64,000 nucleotides of DNA, taken from assembly GCA_016584305.1 (NCBI GenBank), contig JACEEZ010005884.1:8761-72760 (forward strand), read 5' to 3'. Shown one piece after another: positions 1 to 9,690 of this stretch; the first letter of the stretch is position 1; every line of letters starts with the position of its first letter. The translations under genes and the position numbers were made by a program. Below the pieces are notes generated by a model, which did no database searches, was not told the DNA's origin, and saw only the letters and a program-made list of their open reading frames with translations. This DNA is from Chionoecetes opilio. Its lineage: Eukaryota; Arthropoda; Malacostraca; Decapoda; Majidae.

Positions 1-839
1 CACCTCCATTCATTCAAGTGGTTCCCACGGGGTTTGGCATGCTACGGGGGGGGCCCACTTCTTACTTGATCACCTATACGGCCTTGAAGTAATGCAGATA
101 AGCGCTTTAGTTCCCCCCTTTTTTGTAAGGGGGTTTCTTCGACGTCAGGGGAAAAAATTCCCACATATGTAAAAAAAACTTCCGAGCTTTCCACGTTCGG
201 CGCTCCTACGCCCGGGTACAAGGTACTATAAGGAAAAACCAACTAAAATTAGGACTCCACCAAATAAAACTCATATACTGCAAAGAAAATAAAATGTTTG
301 CATTGTCAATGCGATCAGTCGACATAGGTAAAATTACAAAACACCCCTCTAACCCCTCGAAAAAATACGCAAACGCGCACACCCTCCCCTGCTCACTGCA
401 AAAAACCACACTGACTAAAAAAACTGCCTGCCCTAAATAGGCTTGAAAAAGAAAAGTTTAAAGGGTTTAAAAAAATGAAAACATGTAAAACCTTTTTTTT
501 TTTTCTGCTGTTTTTACCCATTTTTTTCATGAATTCGTCTGGTTCTCAAAAACTGGACGTGATAGAGTTATTAACACCAATTCGAGTTCAGCGGGGCGTT
601 TTCCCTATAATCAGCTTCATTAGTCCAGAACTATATCTTCGTTTTTTTTTGTGACCAGGTAATCGATCCGGGGGACTATAATATGGATTCGCACAAAAAA
701 AACCCAAAAAACCCTTTCTTTACATCCCGGTAATTGTTTTTTAAAATTTTTTCTCTTGAAAATTTTTTCGGAAACTTTTATGCAACCCTTAATTTTTAAA
801 TTTTTTTGGGATTTTTTTGATGGTTTTTAGTTTAGTTTT
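1..839. other. Unassigned AT-rich sequence
   Basis: I see no gene here. The stretch is AT-rich with many A and T homopolymers. It lies downstream of the last readable part of LINE A on the minus strand, so part of it may be that element's decayed 3' end, but I could not read protein through it. Confidence 0.4.
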
Positions 840-1140
840 AAAACCGTTTTTTCTTATTGTCCTTGAGGAAAAAGCTCGAATTTCTTTTGTTAAATGACTC
901 AAATCCTTTTAGGATCTTAAAGGTTTATATCAAGTCCCCACGGATTCTAAAGATCCTTTAAGGAAAATATTTAAAACTTTCCCCAGTTCCCCCTTCATAA
1001 AATGAACTTCGCAGGGGTGGATTTGTTTGGGTTTCTTTTTTTTGCACTGATTTCCCAAATTTTGGGTTGATCTTTTACGAAACGGGCGACCAGAATTTAA
1101 CGGCATATTCTAGTGCGGCCCAACCAAAGAACGTGTATAA
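840..1140 (-). pseudogene. LINE A, C-terminal reverse transcriptase remnant
   Basis: On the minus strand, directly after the DNA transposon at 1141-4207, the sequence reads SLVGPH, shifts by one base, and continues LEYAVKFWSPV. About 120 bases later it reads GDLI and, after another shift, KILKGFESFN. In CR1-like LINEs these motifs (LVRPHLEYAVQFWSP and GDLIETFKILKGF) lie just after the reverse transcriptase palm and thumb. The other half of the same protein ends in QFYS at 4208, so this is the displaced C-terminal part of LINE A. Frameshifts are frequent and the local sequence has stretched homopolymers, so some breaks may be assembly errors. Nothing is readable beyond about 840. Confidence 0.75.
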
Positions 1141-4100
1141 TAGGGTACGCCGTATAAAAAATTCGTTTTCTCACTTTGGCATGCCAATTTCCCATGTAAA
1201 ATAGAATTCTAGGACGATTTTATCTTCTTTTTCCATTTTTGCATTTGAGCAATTCTTACTATGTATGCAAAATCGCACTTTTTATCTTGCATCCTTATCG
1301 AATAATCTAAAATTAGTACGCAGTGTCTGGTTTGTCTTGATTATTGCATCATGCACCAATATGAGTTCCAATGACTAGCGTGGTAAGCTCTTTCTGTCAT
1401 GTTTCAAGGCACTACTCACAGTGTCACAGCCTCCTACGTTGGCCTTAGAACGTGTCCATCATGTCCTTCTTAGCCTGAAGCAGGGCATGTGTCTCACGGT
1501 GGGGGCCCGATCCCGGATGAACCCGTCTCTGGCCGTGCTGCCCCACCACTGCTGCCGCATCCTCTGTCACCGTCTTTCGGACTCGTTCGGTGTCTCTGAG
1601 TGTGGATAAGAGACTCCGGAACTCGTCGGCCTTGACCAGATCTCCTTGGATCTGATCCCCTCGGACAGTGAAGCAGTGAAAATGCCCGGCTCTGTGCTAG
1701 CACCTGGCCAGGCTGCCAGCTGATCAGTGTCTTCAAGCTGGTGGTTGAACAAAGTTCTGCTTGGGTGTGAGCGAGGTCCTGACACTCGTGTCCCCCTACT
1801 CCTCGCCACCCTCAGCTTCAAAATCTGGTCATGGCGAACCTGCGGTCGTCCTCCTCTGACTGCCTCAGCGAGAGAGGACACATTCTGAGTTTTGCGAACC
1901 ATGCTCCTGTCCGACACGTAGAAGGTCACAGCTGTTTGGACCTTCTTTGGGCTGCGACCAGTCATCACTCTGAGCTGCGTGAGAATGTGTTTGGGGCCGT
2001 CCTCTATCCCGTGGTGAACTTGTTCGTAGGAGAGTTTGAAGTACACCTGCAGTCAGTAACTTTGACTAGGATTTCCAAGGTTTTTAGTTCTTTGCCAGTC
2101 AGTCCATGCTTTCTGGTACCACATGTACACGTAGCGACTGGGCTGTGGTGGAGGCCCATCTGGATGGGACACCTGCCACCACTTGATCTCCTGCAGCTTT
2201 CGACGGCAGAACGCCCGCTTCACAACCAAGACTCCGCTGGTAGGAGACCTGCTGGTCAGTGGACATGTTTGACCAGAAATACTCCGGTATCTCCGGAGAT
2301 CCCTTCACGCTAGGCATCCTCTGAACTCTGCGTTGTACTGCATCTCATTCACGACTGACAGCAGACTGCACACTGTACCCGTGAAGCCAGTGTCCATATG
2401 AGGTAGCCCGTCGATGCTGGTGAATAAGGTGGCGCAGGGGCAACTACTCGTTTGTGTGCACGCATAGACTCAGAAGACTTGCGGTCCTAGCTCTTCTCCA
2501 AATGGCGTGAGCACCACCCTTCTAACCCCGTGTTGCCTTCGTTGAGTCACCTTGCAGAGTACGATCAGTGAGTCGGTGGGGTCGTATGTCACCAGCAGAT
2601 CATAGAGAGCCGATCCACCTTGAACCGCAGTCTTCTAGTCACCGGGGGTCCTCTGGTACAAAGTTGTCAAAGAAGGCAACCTTTCCAGATGGCTCCTCTG
2701 TCACTGGACACATGCTTCCTCCATGATACCCTTTGGTGCGTTTTCCATATCTGTCATGCACCATCGCCCTGTCTTGTCCTTCCTCCCATCGTAACCCAAT
2801 CCAACTATTTTGGTACCCTGTGGCTATCCCCTGGTCACGGTCCCTGCCGATGCCATGGTCTCCTGCCTGTCACTCTCACTTGTTAAGGCCGCAGACCGAG
2901 GTACGACATGTCTGGCGAGAGGTCCTCAGCGATAATCCTGGAGGAATCCAGAAGCCAAGGGCAAGCAGCAGCAGCGGGCGGAAACGTCGAACTCAGATGC
3001 TTGCCAGCGCCAGGTTTCCGGGCTGGCATTGTGTTTCTTCTTGCAGCTGACTGTCAAGTACTGGCCATCACAAGGGGTGCCAGGGCCGCCAGGCCTCTCA
3101 CTGACAGTCGGTCTAACCAGTATGTGGCAGCCTCCTGTTGCTCCTGCCTCTTTCCTCTGAGTGAGCAGGTGACCAACCACGTCCGTCCCTTCTTCAGAAT
3201 CCTTGTGATCTTCAGCTCTGGCCCCCGGCACTCTGCTCCTCACTCAAGACTCTGACCTTTTCATCTTTCTCTGTCTGCTTCTGCTCTTCAGCCTAGCCTC
3301 CTCTTCCAACTCTTTTCCCTCTTTGCTGCTTTCACTTGTCTATGCGTCTCATTCTTGTCTACCCCGGTCATCATCATTGCCACTCTCCTACTCCCACTTT
3401 GATCCTCTGGTAGTACAGTCCACTCCGGTCGAAAGTAGGGACTTTGCTGCGCAGGGGGAGTCACACTACACGTGCTCTCGCGTGGCACGCTGGGGGTTGA
3501 GCAGTGGGATTCCTTGGTCCTTGCAGAGGAAGATCGTGTGAGGGCAGGCCTTTATGGTCAACCGCCTGGTCCATATTCTTCTCCACGAATTCCTTTACTG
3601 CTTTAGATGCTCTGTCTCTTCACCACCTACTAAACCTTCTTCCAAAAAATTATCTTTCCTTCTGGTCACGGACCGTCGATACAACCTCTGTAGGTTCAAA
3701 CTGGGCGTTTGAGGATTTCTTCCACTGGGCAAGCACCATTGGGGTCAGATCCTTCGCATGTCGCTCACTGGGTACCCCCGCTTGTCACACACTCCCGGAT
3801 GTCCGCTGAGTTCTTGGAGAGGATTCCCTCTTTATCACGCCGGCGATACTGGCCCTCACTCTTCAGCAAACTCTCGTCCCCGCCAACAAAGGCGGGCCAA
3901 CTTTATTCACCAGAGCTCTGTCTATTTGCGGGATTCGAACCCACTTGGTTTACAAGGAGAAGCCATCCTGAAAACAGACGATCAAAATTGATGATAGGTG
4001 CAAAATCAAGCCGTATTGTTTTAGCGGGGCTAAAGCTATTTTTGTGCATATAAATATAAAAGTCCATTTTTGCATAGCAAGAAATGCTCAAACCGAAAAG

Positions 4101-4207
4101 TTGAAACGGACAAACCACCCTTAAAACTCCATTTTACATAAGAAAACACCCTGCCAAATTCGATATAATATATATTTCACTTTTCATTGGACCTACCGCG
4201 TACCCTA
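1141..4207 (-). mobile_element. DNA transposon, TAGGGTACGCCGTA family, copy 1
   Basis: The element is bounded by TAGGGTACGCCGTA at 1141-1154 and, inverted, TACCGCGTACCCTA at 4194-4207 (one mismatch). Subterminal sequence near 1170-1290 and 4030-4190 matches the ends of copy 2 (26922-28898) in the same order. The interior encodes a transposase-like protein on the minus strand. It splits LINE A: the reverse transcriptase stops at QFYS on one side (4208) and resumes at SLVGPH on the other (1140). The eight flanking bases are GTGTATAA (1133-1140) and GACTGTAA (4208-4215), an imperfect match, so the target duplication is decayed, altered by errors, or absent. At about 3.07 kb this copy is longer than copy 2 and keeps the N-terminal coding region that copy 2 lacks. 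The superfamily is not assigned. Confidence 0.8.
1440..3972 (-). pseudogene. Transposase-like protein of copy 1, frameshifted
   Basis: Read on the minus strand, a possible start near 3972 (MASPCKPSGFESRK) follows a splice-acceptor-like TGTTTTCAG. Coding fragments follow in shifting frames: GDESLLKSEGQYRRRDKEG, VLAQWKKSSNAQFEP, then from about 2830 the VGLGYDGR motif, ALYDLLVTYDPTDSLIVL, TGFTGTVCSLLSVVNEMQYN, RKHGLTGKELKTLEILVK, HILTQLRVM and TLISWQPGQV. The last group matches copy 2 (27238-28593) along its length. The two copies therefore show that the protein is longer than copy 2 suggests: roughly 380 additional codons upstream. Many frameshifts and stops make this copy inactive as it stands. 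Which residues are catalytic cannot be shown from these two copies alone. Confidence 0.75.
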
Positions 4208-5400
4208 GACTGTAAAATTGTGTCATTACCTTTGGAGTTTTATGTTCAAAGTTGCGTTTAATGAAGCCCAACATCATATTCGCCTTTTTACTGGCAGCTA
4301 GGTAATGCGGACTGGTTTTAAAATCATTACTGATGATGACACCTGAATTATTTTCCTGCTGTACTTCAGTTAACGATTTATTTTGCATTTGATGGTTATA
4401 TTTGTGGTTATCGTTGCCTATATGCATTACTTTACATTTATCGGAATTGAATTTTAATAGCCATTTATCACTCCAATCTGATAGTTTGTCGAGATTACGT
4501 TGTATGAGTTCACAGTTTTCTCTAGTATATGTTTTACCGCCAAATTTGGTGTCATCTGCAAATTTCGATATTTTAGATGCAAGTCCGCAGTTCAGATCAT
4601 TGATATATATCAGAAAAAGAGTAGGACCCAAGACCGAGCCCTGAGGCACCCCACTAGTAACATCTAACCAATCAGATGCCTCGCCATTTATTACTACCCG
4701 TTGTTTACGATTTGAAAGCCAATCGCCAATCCATGAACATAATTGCTCTCATAAGCCATGTGTCCTTAGCCTGGTCAAAAGTCGCTTATGGGGAACTGTA
4801 TCGAAGGCTTTCTGAAAATCAAGGTATAGTATATCCGAGGGAATTTTAGCGTCCCAGTTTGAATAAATGACATTAAAATAATCAAGTAGGTTTGTTAAGC
4901 AGGATCTCTTATTTCGAAATCCATGCTGGGAGTTTAGTATTGAGTTATTTTCGTCGAGAGAGGCTATTTTATCCCGCAATATTTTTCAAAATAGTTTAAC
5001 AATCACAGACGTTAGACTAATTGGGCGATAATTATTTGTGAGGCTTTTACTCCCTTTCTTGAATATCGGTGTAACATAAACTAATGTCCACATACTAGGA
5101 ACATTTTTGTCCAATAGCGATTTATTGCGAATAATCTTTAATGGGAGTGAAAGTTGACTGTGACATTTGCGAAGAAATCGCAACGAGATTTCGTCCACCC
5201 CCACGGATTTTGCTGGATCAAGTTTCTGCAAATACTTTGATATTTCGTCTACTGTTATCTCACCTATTACCAATCTATCACTTTCGAGTCCCGCATACAT
5301 ATTTACTGGTTCTGGTAATGGAGCTTCGTCTTCTTTAGGAGGTGGTCGAGGAAGAGGTGGTGGAGGTGAAGAAGAAGGAAGTGCAGCAATAAAACAAAAT
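4208..5400 (-). pseudogene. LINE A reverse transcriptase (CR1-like), 5'-truncated
   Basis: Minus-strand reading covers a non-LTR reverse transcriptase from the fingers to the thumb: [97 protein letters not shown] and the intact catalytic SKFADDTKF, then YS at the transposon boundary. The order and wording match CR1/L2-type LINEs. An in-frame stop near 4755 and a break near 4985 split it, so it is dead. No endonuclease is present: the element starts within a proline- and charge-rich linker near 5400, next to a CA microsatellite. The remainder of the protein is at 840-1140, beyond the inserted transposon. Confidence 0.88.
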
Positions 5401-5557
5401 TGTTAAATAATGGTAGATGGAGCAACAATAGCTATGGTGGACAAAAGAGAACATTGAGAGGAGTTAAGTGAGTGGAATTGATGAGATGAATTAATAACTT
5501 CTGACTCAAGCTATTTAGAAGAGAATAGTGGCTGAAGAGGTGCGAGCGCACGCACAC

Positions 5558-5559
<2 letters not shown>

Positions 5560-5643
<84 letters not shown>
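5560..5643 (+). repeat. (CA)n microsatellite
   Basis: A nearly pure CA dinucleotide run of about 80 bases, preceded by a GCACGC-type imperfect start. It directly abuts the 5' truncation point of the LINE fragment at 5644. Confidence 0.97.
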
Positions 5644-5646
<3 letters not shown>

Positions 5647-6463
5647 CTTGTTTTGTTCAATGCCTCAAAAACCCAATTTCTTCACCTATCTACTCGACAA
5701 AACCTTCCAGATAACTATCCCCTCTTCTTCAATGACACTCAACTGTCTCCTTCTTCTACAATGAACATTCTAGGACTCTCCTCTACAAAAAATCTGAACT
5801 GGAAATCTCACATCTCATCTCTTGCTAAAACAGCTTCTAAGAAGTTAGGTGTGCTGTGGCGTCTGCGTCCTTTTTTTTCTCCCTCCCAATTGCTTGCTAT
5901 CTACAGGGGCCTTATCCGCCCATGTATGGAGTATGTCTCACATGTTTGGGCAGGATCGACTCATACAGCTCTCCTAAACAGGGTTGAGTCAAAAGCTTTT
6001 CGTCTCATCAACTCCTCTCCTCTGACTGACTGTCTTCAATCTTTAAATCACCGCCGCAATGTTGCTTCTCTTGCTCTCTTCTACCGTTATTTTCATGCTC
6101 ACTGCTCTTCTGAACTTGCTAACTGCATGCCTCCCCCACTCCCGCGGTCTCGCTGCACAAGACTTTCTACTCATTCTCATCCCTATTCTGTCCATCTTCC
6201 TAATGCAAGAGTTAATCAGTATCTTTACTCTTTCATCCCTTTCACTGGTAAACTCTGGAACTCTCTTCCTGTTTCTATTTTTCCACTTTCCTATGACTTA
6301 AATCTTTTCAAAAGAAGAGTAACAAGACACCTCCCGAACTAAATTGGCTCACCCCTCTCTTTTTATTTTATGCTCATACTGTCTTCTTTATAGGGACTGG
6401 CAACTAAGCGGGCTTTGTGTTACCCATTTTTTTTGTGCTTGGCCAGTTCCTTGTGATTTAAAA
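5644..6463 (+). pseudogene. LINE 3' end: reverse transcriptase C-terminal part plus 3' UTR
   Basis: An open frame runs from the CA repeat to a stop near 6342. It begins with FNASKTQFLHLSTR, which in related LINEs follows the FADD motif, and continues through NILGLSSTKNLNWKSHI, LGVLWRLRPFFSPSQLL, IYRGLIRPCMEYVSHVWAG, TGKLWNSLPVSIFPLSYDLN and RRVTRHLPN. The palm and endonuclease are missing, so this is a 5'-truncated insertion, the usual product of target-primed reverse transcription. About 120 bases of 3' UTR end at a CA repeat (6462). A second, more decayed copy of the same 3' end lies at 62222-62805 and ends in poly-A. The roughly 230 codons are uninterrupted, so this copy is fairly young. 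Confidence 0.88.
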
Positions 6464-6478
6464 CACACACACACACAC

Positions 6479-6520
<42 letters not shown>
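6462..6520 (+). repeat. (AC)n microsatellite at the LINE 3' end
   Basis: AC dinucleotides with a single break (ACAACAC) begin immediately after the LINE 3' UTR. This may be an expanded tail of the element. Confidence 0.95.
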
Positions 6521-6530
6521 TGAAAAGTGC

Positions 6531-7084
6531 GTGAATAGAGAATTGGAAATAAAAAAGTGTGGTGGTGAGGAGGAGGTCCCGCAGACTGCCGAGGCACAGT
6601 CTGAGGCCCCTCCGCCCAAGGGCCGAGTCCTCGCCCGCGTCGAGGACTTTCTAGAGAAGGATCTCAAGCTGCCCGCCGCGTTCTCGCTGGCAGTGCCTCG
6701 CCTCAAGCAGCTGAGGCCCCGTCTTCTCCCGGCGCCCCAGGAAGACAGGGCGTCGCCGGGGCCGTCCGCCGCGGTAAAGGAGGCCATGCCTGTGCCGGAG
6801 GGTGAGCACGGCGTGTTACACTTTCCTGTGCCCGTGCCTGCACTTCATCATCGTGCCTGCACGGCGTTCAGAAGAGGGCCGCCCCCCGCAAGGAGGAGGC
6901 TGAGGACGAGGGAGAGGAAAGCCCCTTGACGCCTGAGTATGGCTGGACGCTGGTCACGCGGCCACGACGGACACGACGGCACGCAGCTCACACGGACTGC
7001 CTGCAGGAACTGTGGCAGGACGAGGAGCCCCGTCGCCGCGGCGGGGGACAAAGGGATGGCACCAAGCGGTTCGGCGGGGAGTGA
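6531..7084 (+). other. GC-rich coding-like block, unrecognised
   Basis: This is an island of GC-rich sequence with coding character between two CA repeats. One frame is open from 6531 to 6929 (132 codons, containing KGRVLARVEDFLEKDLKLP and LAVPRLKQLRPRLLP). Another is open from 6806 to 7084 (KRAAPRKEEAEDEGEE, LTPEYGWTLVTRP, then a stop at FGGE). The second begins where the first becomes less protein-like, so one frameshift could join them. A GTGAGC donor-like site at 6802 and a TTCAG acceptor-like site at 6871 exist, but joining them gives an early stop at 6901. I do not recognise either piece. It could be the end of a host gene or a LINE ORF1. Confidence 0.35.
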
Positions 7085-7085
7085 C

Positions 7086-7112
7086 GCACATACACACACA
7101 CACAAACACACA

Positions 7113-7167
<55 letters not shown>

Positions 7168-7169
7168 AC

Positions 7170-7204
<35 letters not shown>
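7086..7204. repeat. (CA)n followed by (GT)n: inverted microsatellite pair
   Basis: CA dinucleotides from about 7093 to 7171 are followed after CTCC by GT dinucleotides to 7204. The two arms are complementary, so the block can fold into a long hairpin. Confidence 0.95.
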
Positions 7205-7206
<2 letters not shown>

Positions 7207-7223
7207 CTTTGTGTACCCACAAA

Positions 7224-7505
7224 GGGTACTTCGTGGTGTAGCGGAAGCACGCTCTGTTCACAACCGAGAAGTCCCGGGTTCGATCCCCGGGCGGAGCGGA
7301 AACAGATGGTTGTTTCCTTAAAACCCGAGGCCCTGTCCACCCAGCAGTGAATGGGTACCGGGTGTTAGTCGGGGTTTGTGACCTGCTCTCCGGGGTGCTG
7401 GCTTCGGCCAACACAAAGCACTAAGGATGAATGATAAAAATGTTGATATGGAGACGGGGCCACACGAGCATTGCTCTGGCCCTGTAAAATACAACTAGAT
7501 GAATA
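7224..7505 (+). mobile_element. tRNA-Val-derived SINE, copy 1
   Basis: The head resembles eukaryotic tRNA-Val. It has CGTGGTGTAGCGG with an A-box-like TGGTGTAGCGG at 7234-7244, a potential anticodon loop TTCACAA (CAC), and a B box GGTTCGATCCC at 7277-7287 inside a CCCGGG...CCCGGG arm. These are the internal RNA polymerase III promoter elements. The 5' and 3' acceptor strands do not pair properly, and about 200 bases of unrelated body follow, ending ACAACTAGATGAATACACAC in an AC repeat. That layout is a tRNA-derived SINE rather than a tRNA gene. A second copy follows at once at 7541. Confidence 0.8.
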
Positions 7506-7540
7506 CACACACACACACACACAAACAAACACACGCACAC

Positions 7541-7835
7541 TCCGCTCCGTAGGATAGTGGTAGCACCTGGGTTTTCAAAAACCGAAAGCCCCGGGTTCCA
7601 CCCCCCGAAAAAGAGCGGAAATAGGGGATTTTTTCCCTTTAAAAACCGGGCCCCCTTTTCCCAAACCCAGCAGTGAAGGGAAAAACCGGGTGTTACCGGG
7701 GGTTTTTGTGCCCCGCCTCCGGGGTTTTGGTGGCTTCCCCCTACACTAGGATAAAATGTAAAATTTTAAAGGGAGCCCGGGCCTACGGGGTAGCTCAGGC
7801 CCTGTAACTAAAATTTTGATGAATACAACTAATGA
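7541..7835 (+). mobile_element. tRNA-Val-derived SINE, copy 2, distorted
   Basis: This has the same order as copy 1: CTCCGCTCCGTAGGATAGTGG (A box near 7550-7560), CCCGGGTTCCACCC (B box near 7594-7604), then the same body landmarks (CCCAGCAGTGAA, ACCGGGTGTTA, CCTCCGGGG, GCTCAGGCCCTGTAA) and the same AT-rich end before AC repeats. Many homopolymers are longer than in copy 1, for example TTTTTTCCCTTTAAAAACC against TTGTTTCCTTAAAACC. This suggests sequencing error or heavy decay. Confidence 0.7.
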
Positions 7836-7847
7836 GTCACAAACACC

Positions 7848-8462
7848 CCACACACACACACACAAAACACACACACACCCACAAACACACACAACACACA
7901 CAAAACACACCCCACACACCCACACACACACCCCAACAAAAAAAAACGGTTAAAATTTGCGCCCAAGCTGGGGGGCACTGGGGAGGTAAAACGGGGCCGC
8001 CAAAGCCTTTCCCCGGGGACAAACCATGAGTAAAATAACACCCACACACACACACACATACACTACCCCACAAAACCCCCACACCCACAAAACAAAACAC
8101 ACACCACACACAAAACCACCCCATATATCCGCCTGGACGGCTGGGTTCGTTAAGGCACCCGGGCACCCATTCTGTGGTCCATCGTTCGCCCCCCGGCCCC
8201 CGTTTTTTTCCCAGGGATTTTTCACAAAAAAATTCGGATATTATTGCCCCCCCGGGGAGAAAGGGGAAGGGGTAATTGGGGGTTGTGTGGGGTTTCCCGC
8301 TTTAAACCCAAAGATCGTAAAAAAGGAGCTCCAATCTCCCCCCCCGGGGATGGGGGATGGCGACGCGAGCCCTGACTCCCCGTGGAAAAGCCCAAAGGGT
8401 GAATGCCAACACACAAAACACACACAAAACACACACACACACCCACACACACACACACAACA
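7848..8462 (+). repeat. Broken AC-rich tracts
   Basis: Three AC-rich clusters (about 7848-7940, 8040-8110 and 8410-8462) with extra A and C bases are separated by GC-rich sequence that I cannot assign. Open frames across them are artefacts of the dinucleotide composition. Confidence 0.8.
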
Positions 8463-8559
8463 AAATTTTTCTAAAGTTGTTTTAGCAAGATGGAAAAAGA
8501 TTATTCCCAATTTTTTCCCTCCAATTTTCCCACCCTTTTATTTAATCTTTGTCTATATT

Positions 8560-9690
8560 TTTTGTCTATTCGCCTGCCTGCCTCCCCTGTCTGCCTGCCT
8601 GGTCTGAGTTTTCTTTTTGCCCTGGGGTATTTTTTGTCTGTATTTTTTCTGCCTGCCACCTACCTCCCTTTGTTGTCTGTCTGTGTGTCTTTTTTCTGTC
8701 TGTGTACTATTGTTTGTCTGTGTCTCCCCTGCCTGCCATCCTCCCCTCCTCCCTGCCCTGCCCGTAAAATGTTTGTCTTGTATGTCGGGCCTGCCTGCTT
8801 CCCCTGACTGTCTGTCTGTGTCATCTGCCTGCCTTTTTGCCTAAATGTATGTCTTTGTCAAGGTGGCCTGATTACTGTCTGTGTCTTGCTCCCCTGACTT
8901 TTCTGTCTGTGCCCAATGCTGCCTGCTGTCTTCTGTGCCCATGCTGTTTTTGACTGTATGTCTGTGTCATGCTCCCCTGACTGCCTGCTTGCCTGACTGT
9001 CTGTCTGTGCCCATGTTTTGCCCCTGACTGTTTTGGTTTGTGTAATGCGGCCTTTTGGGGTTCCTGCTGCCTTTGTCTGACTTCTGTTAGGCCCAATGCT
9101 GCCTGCTGTCGTCTGTGTCATGCTGCCTAAACTGTCTGTCTTTTCTGCTCCCCTGACTGTCGGGTCTAGGGTCATGCTCCCCGACTGTCTGTCTGTGTCT
9201 GGCCCCTGACTGTCTGCCCCTAACGCCCGTCTGTGCCCAATGTTCCCTGTTTGCCTCCTCCCCTGTTTTGCCTGCTGTCCTGCCCTTTGCCCTTTCGCTG
9301 ACTGTCTGGCTGTGTCATACTGCCTGACGCCCCTGTCTGTTTTCCATGCTGCCCCTAACTTTTTTGCCTGCCTGCTACCTGACTGTCTGTCTGTGTCTTC
9401 TGCCTCTGTCTGTCTGTGTAAATGCTGCCTGACTGTCCTGCCTGCCTGCTTGTCGGACTGCCCTGCCCTTGTCATGCTGCCTGATTTTTCTGCCCGGGTT
9501 TCTGCTACCTCCCTTTCCCCCTTGTCTTTCCTTCGCCTGCCTGCCCCTGTCTGTGTCAATCTGCCCTGACGGTTTTGGCTGTGCCCATGCTGCCTGACTG
9601 TATTTCTGTTTTCGGGCTGCCTCACTGCCCTGTATGTCTCATGCTCCCTGAATGTCTGTCTGTCGGTCTCCTCCCTGTTTTCGGTCGGTC
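8560..9690 (+). repeat. CTGCCTGACTGTCTGT-type minisatellite
   Basis: About 1.1 kb of degenerate tandem repeat is built from CTGCC, CTGACTGTCTGTCTGTG and TCATGCTGCC blocks. The spacing between successive CATGCTGCC-like motifs is often about 25-30 bases, although homopolymer errors blur the period. Long open frames on both strands (for example 8858-9625 minus) arise because the repeat contains few stop codons; I do not call them genes. Confidence 0.85.

Noticed and set aside
3934..3944. A B-box-like GGTTCGAATCC on the minus strand, suggesting a tRNA or SINE
   Set aside because: There is no A box at the proper distance, and the bases are codons of the transposase-like protein (SGFES).
6802..6871. 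A 70-base intron joining the two GC-rich frames
   Set aside because: Splicing the GTGAGC and TTCAG sites places the second exon in a frame that stops at 6901.
7224..7300. A functional tRNA-Val gene
   Set aside because: A and B boxes are good but the acceptor strands do not pair, the 5' end is altered and a SINE-like body follows with a second copy next to it.
8858..9625. A 255-codon minus-strand open frame
   Set aside because: It lies wholly inside the CTGT/CTGCC minisatellite; the repeat simply lacks stop codons in that frame.
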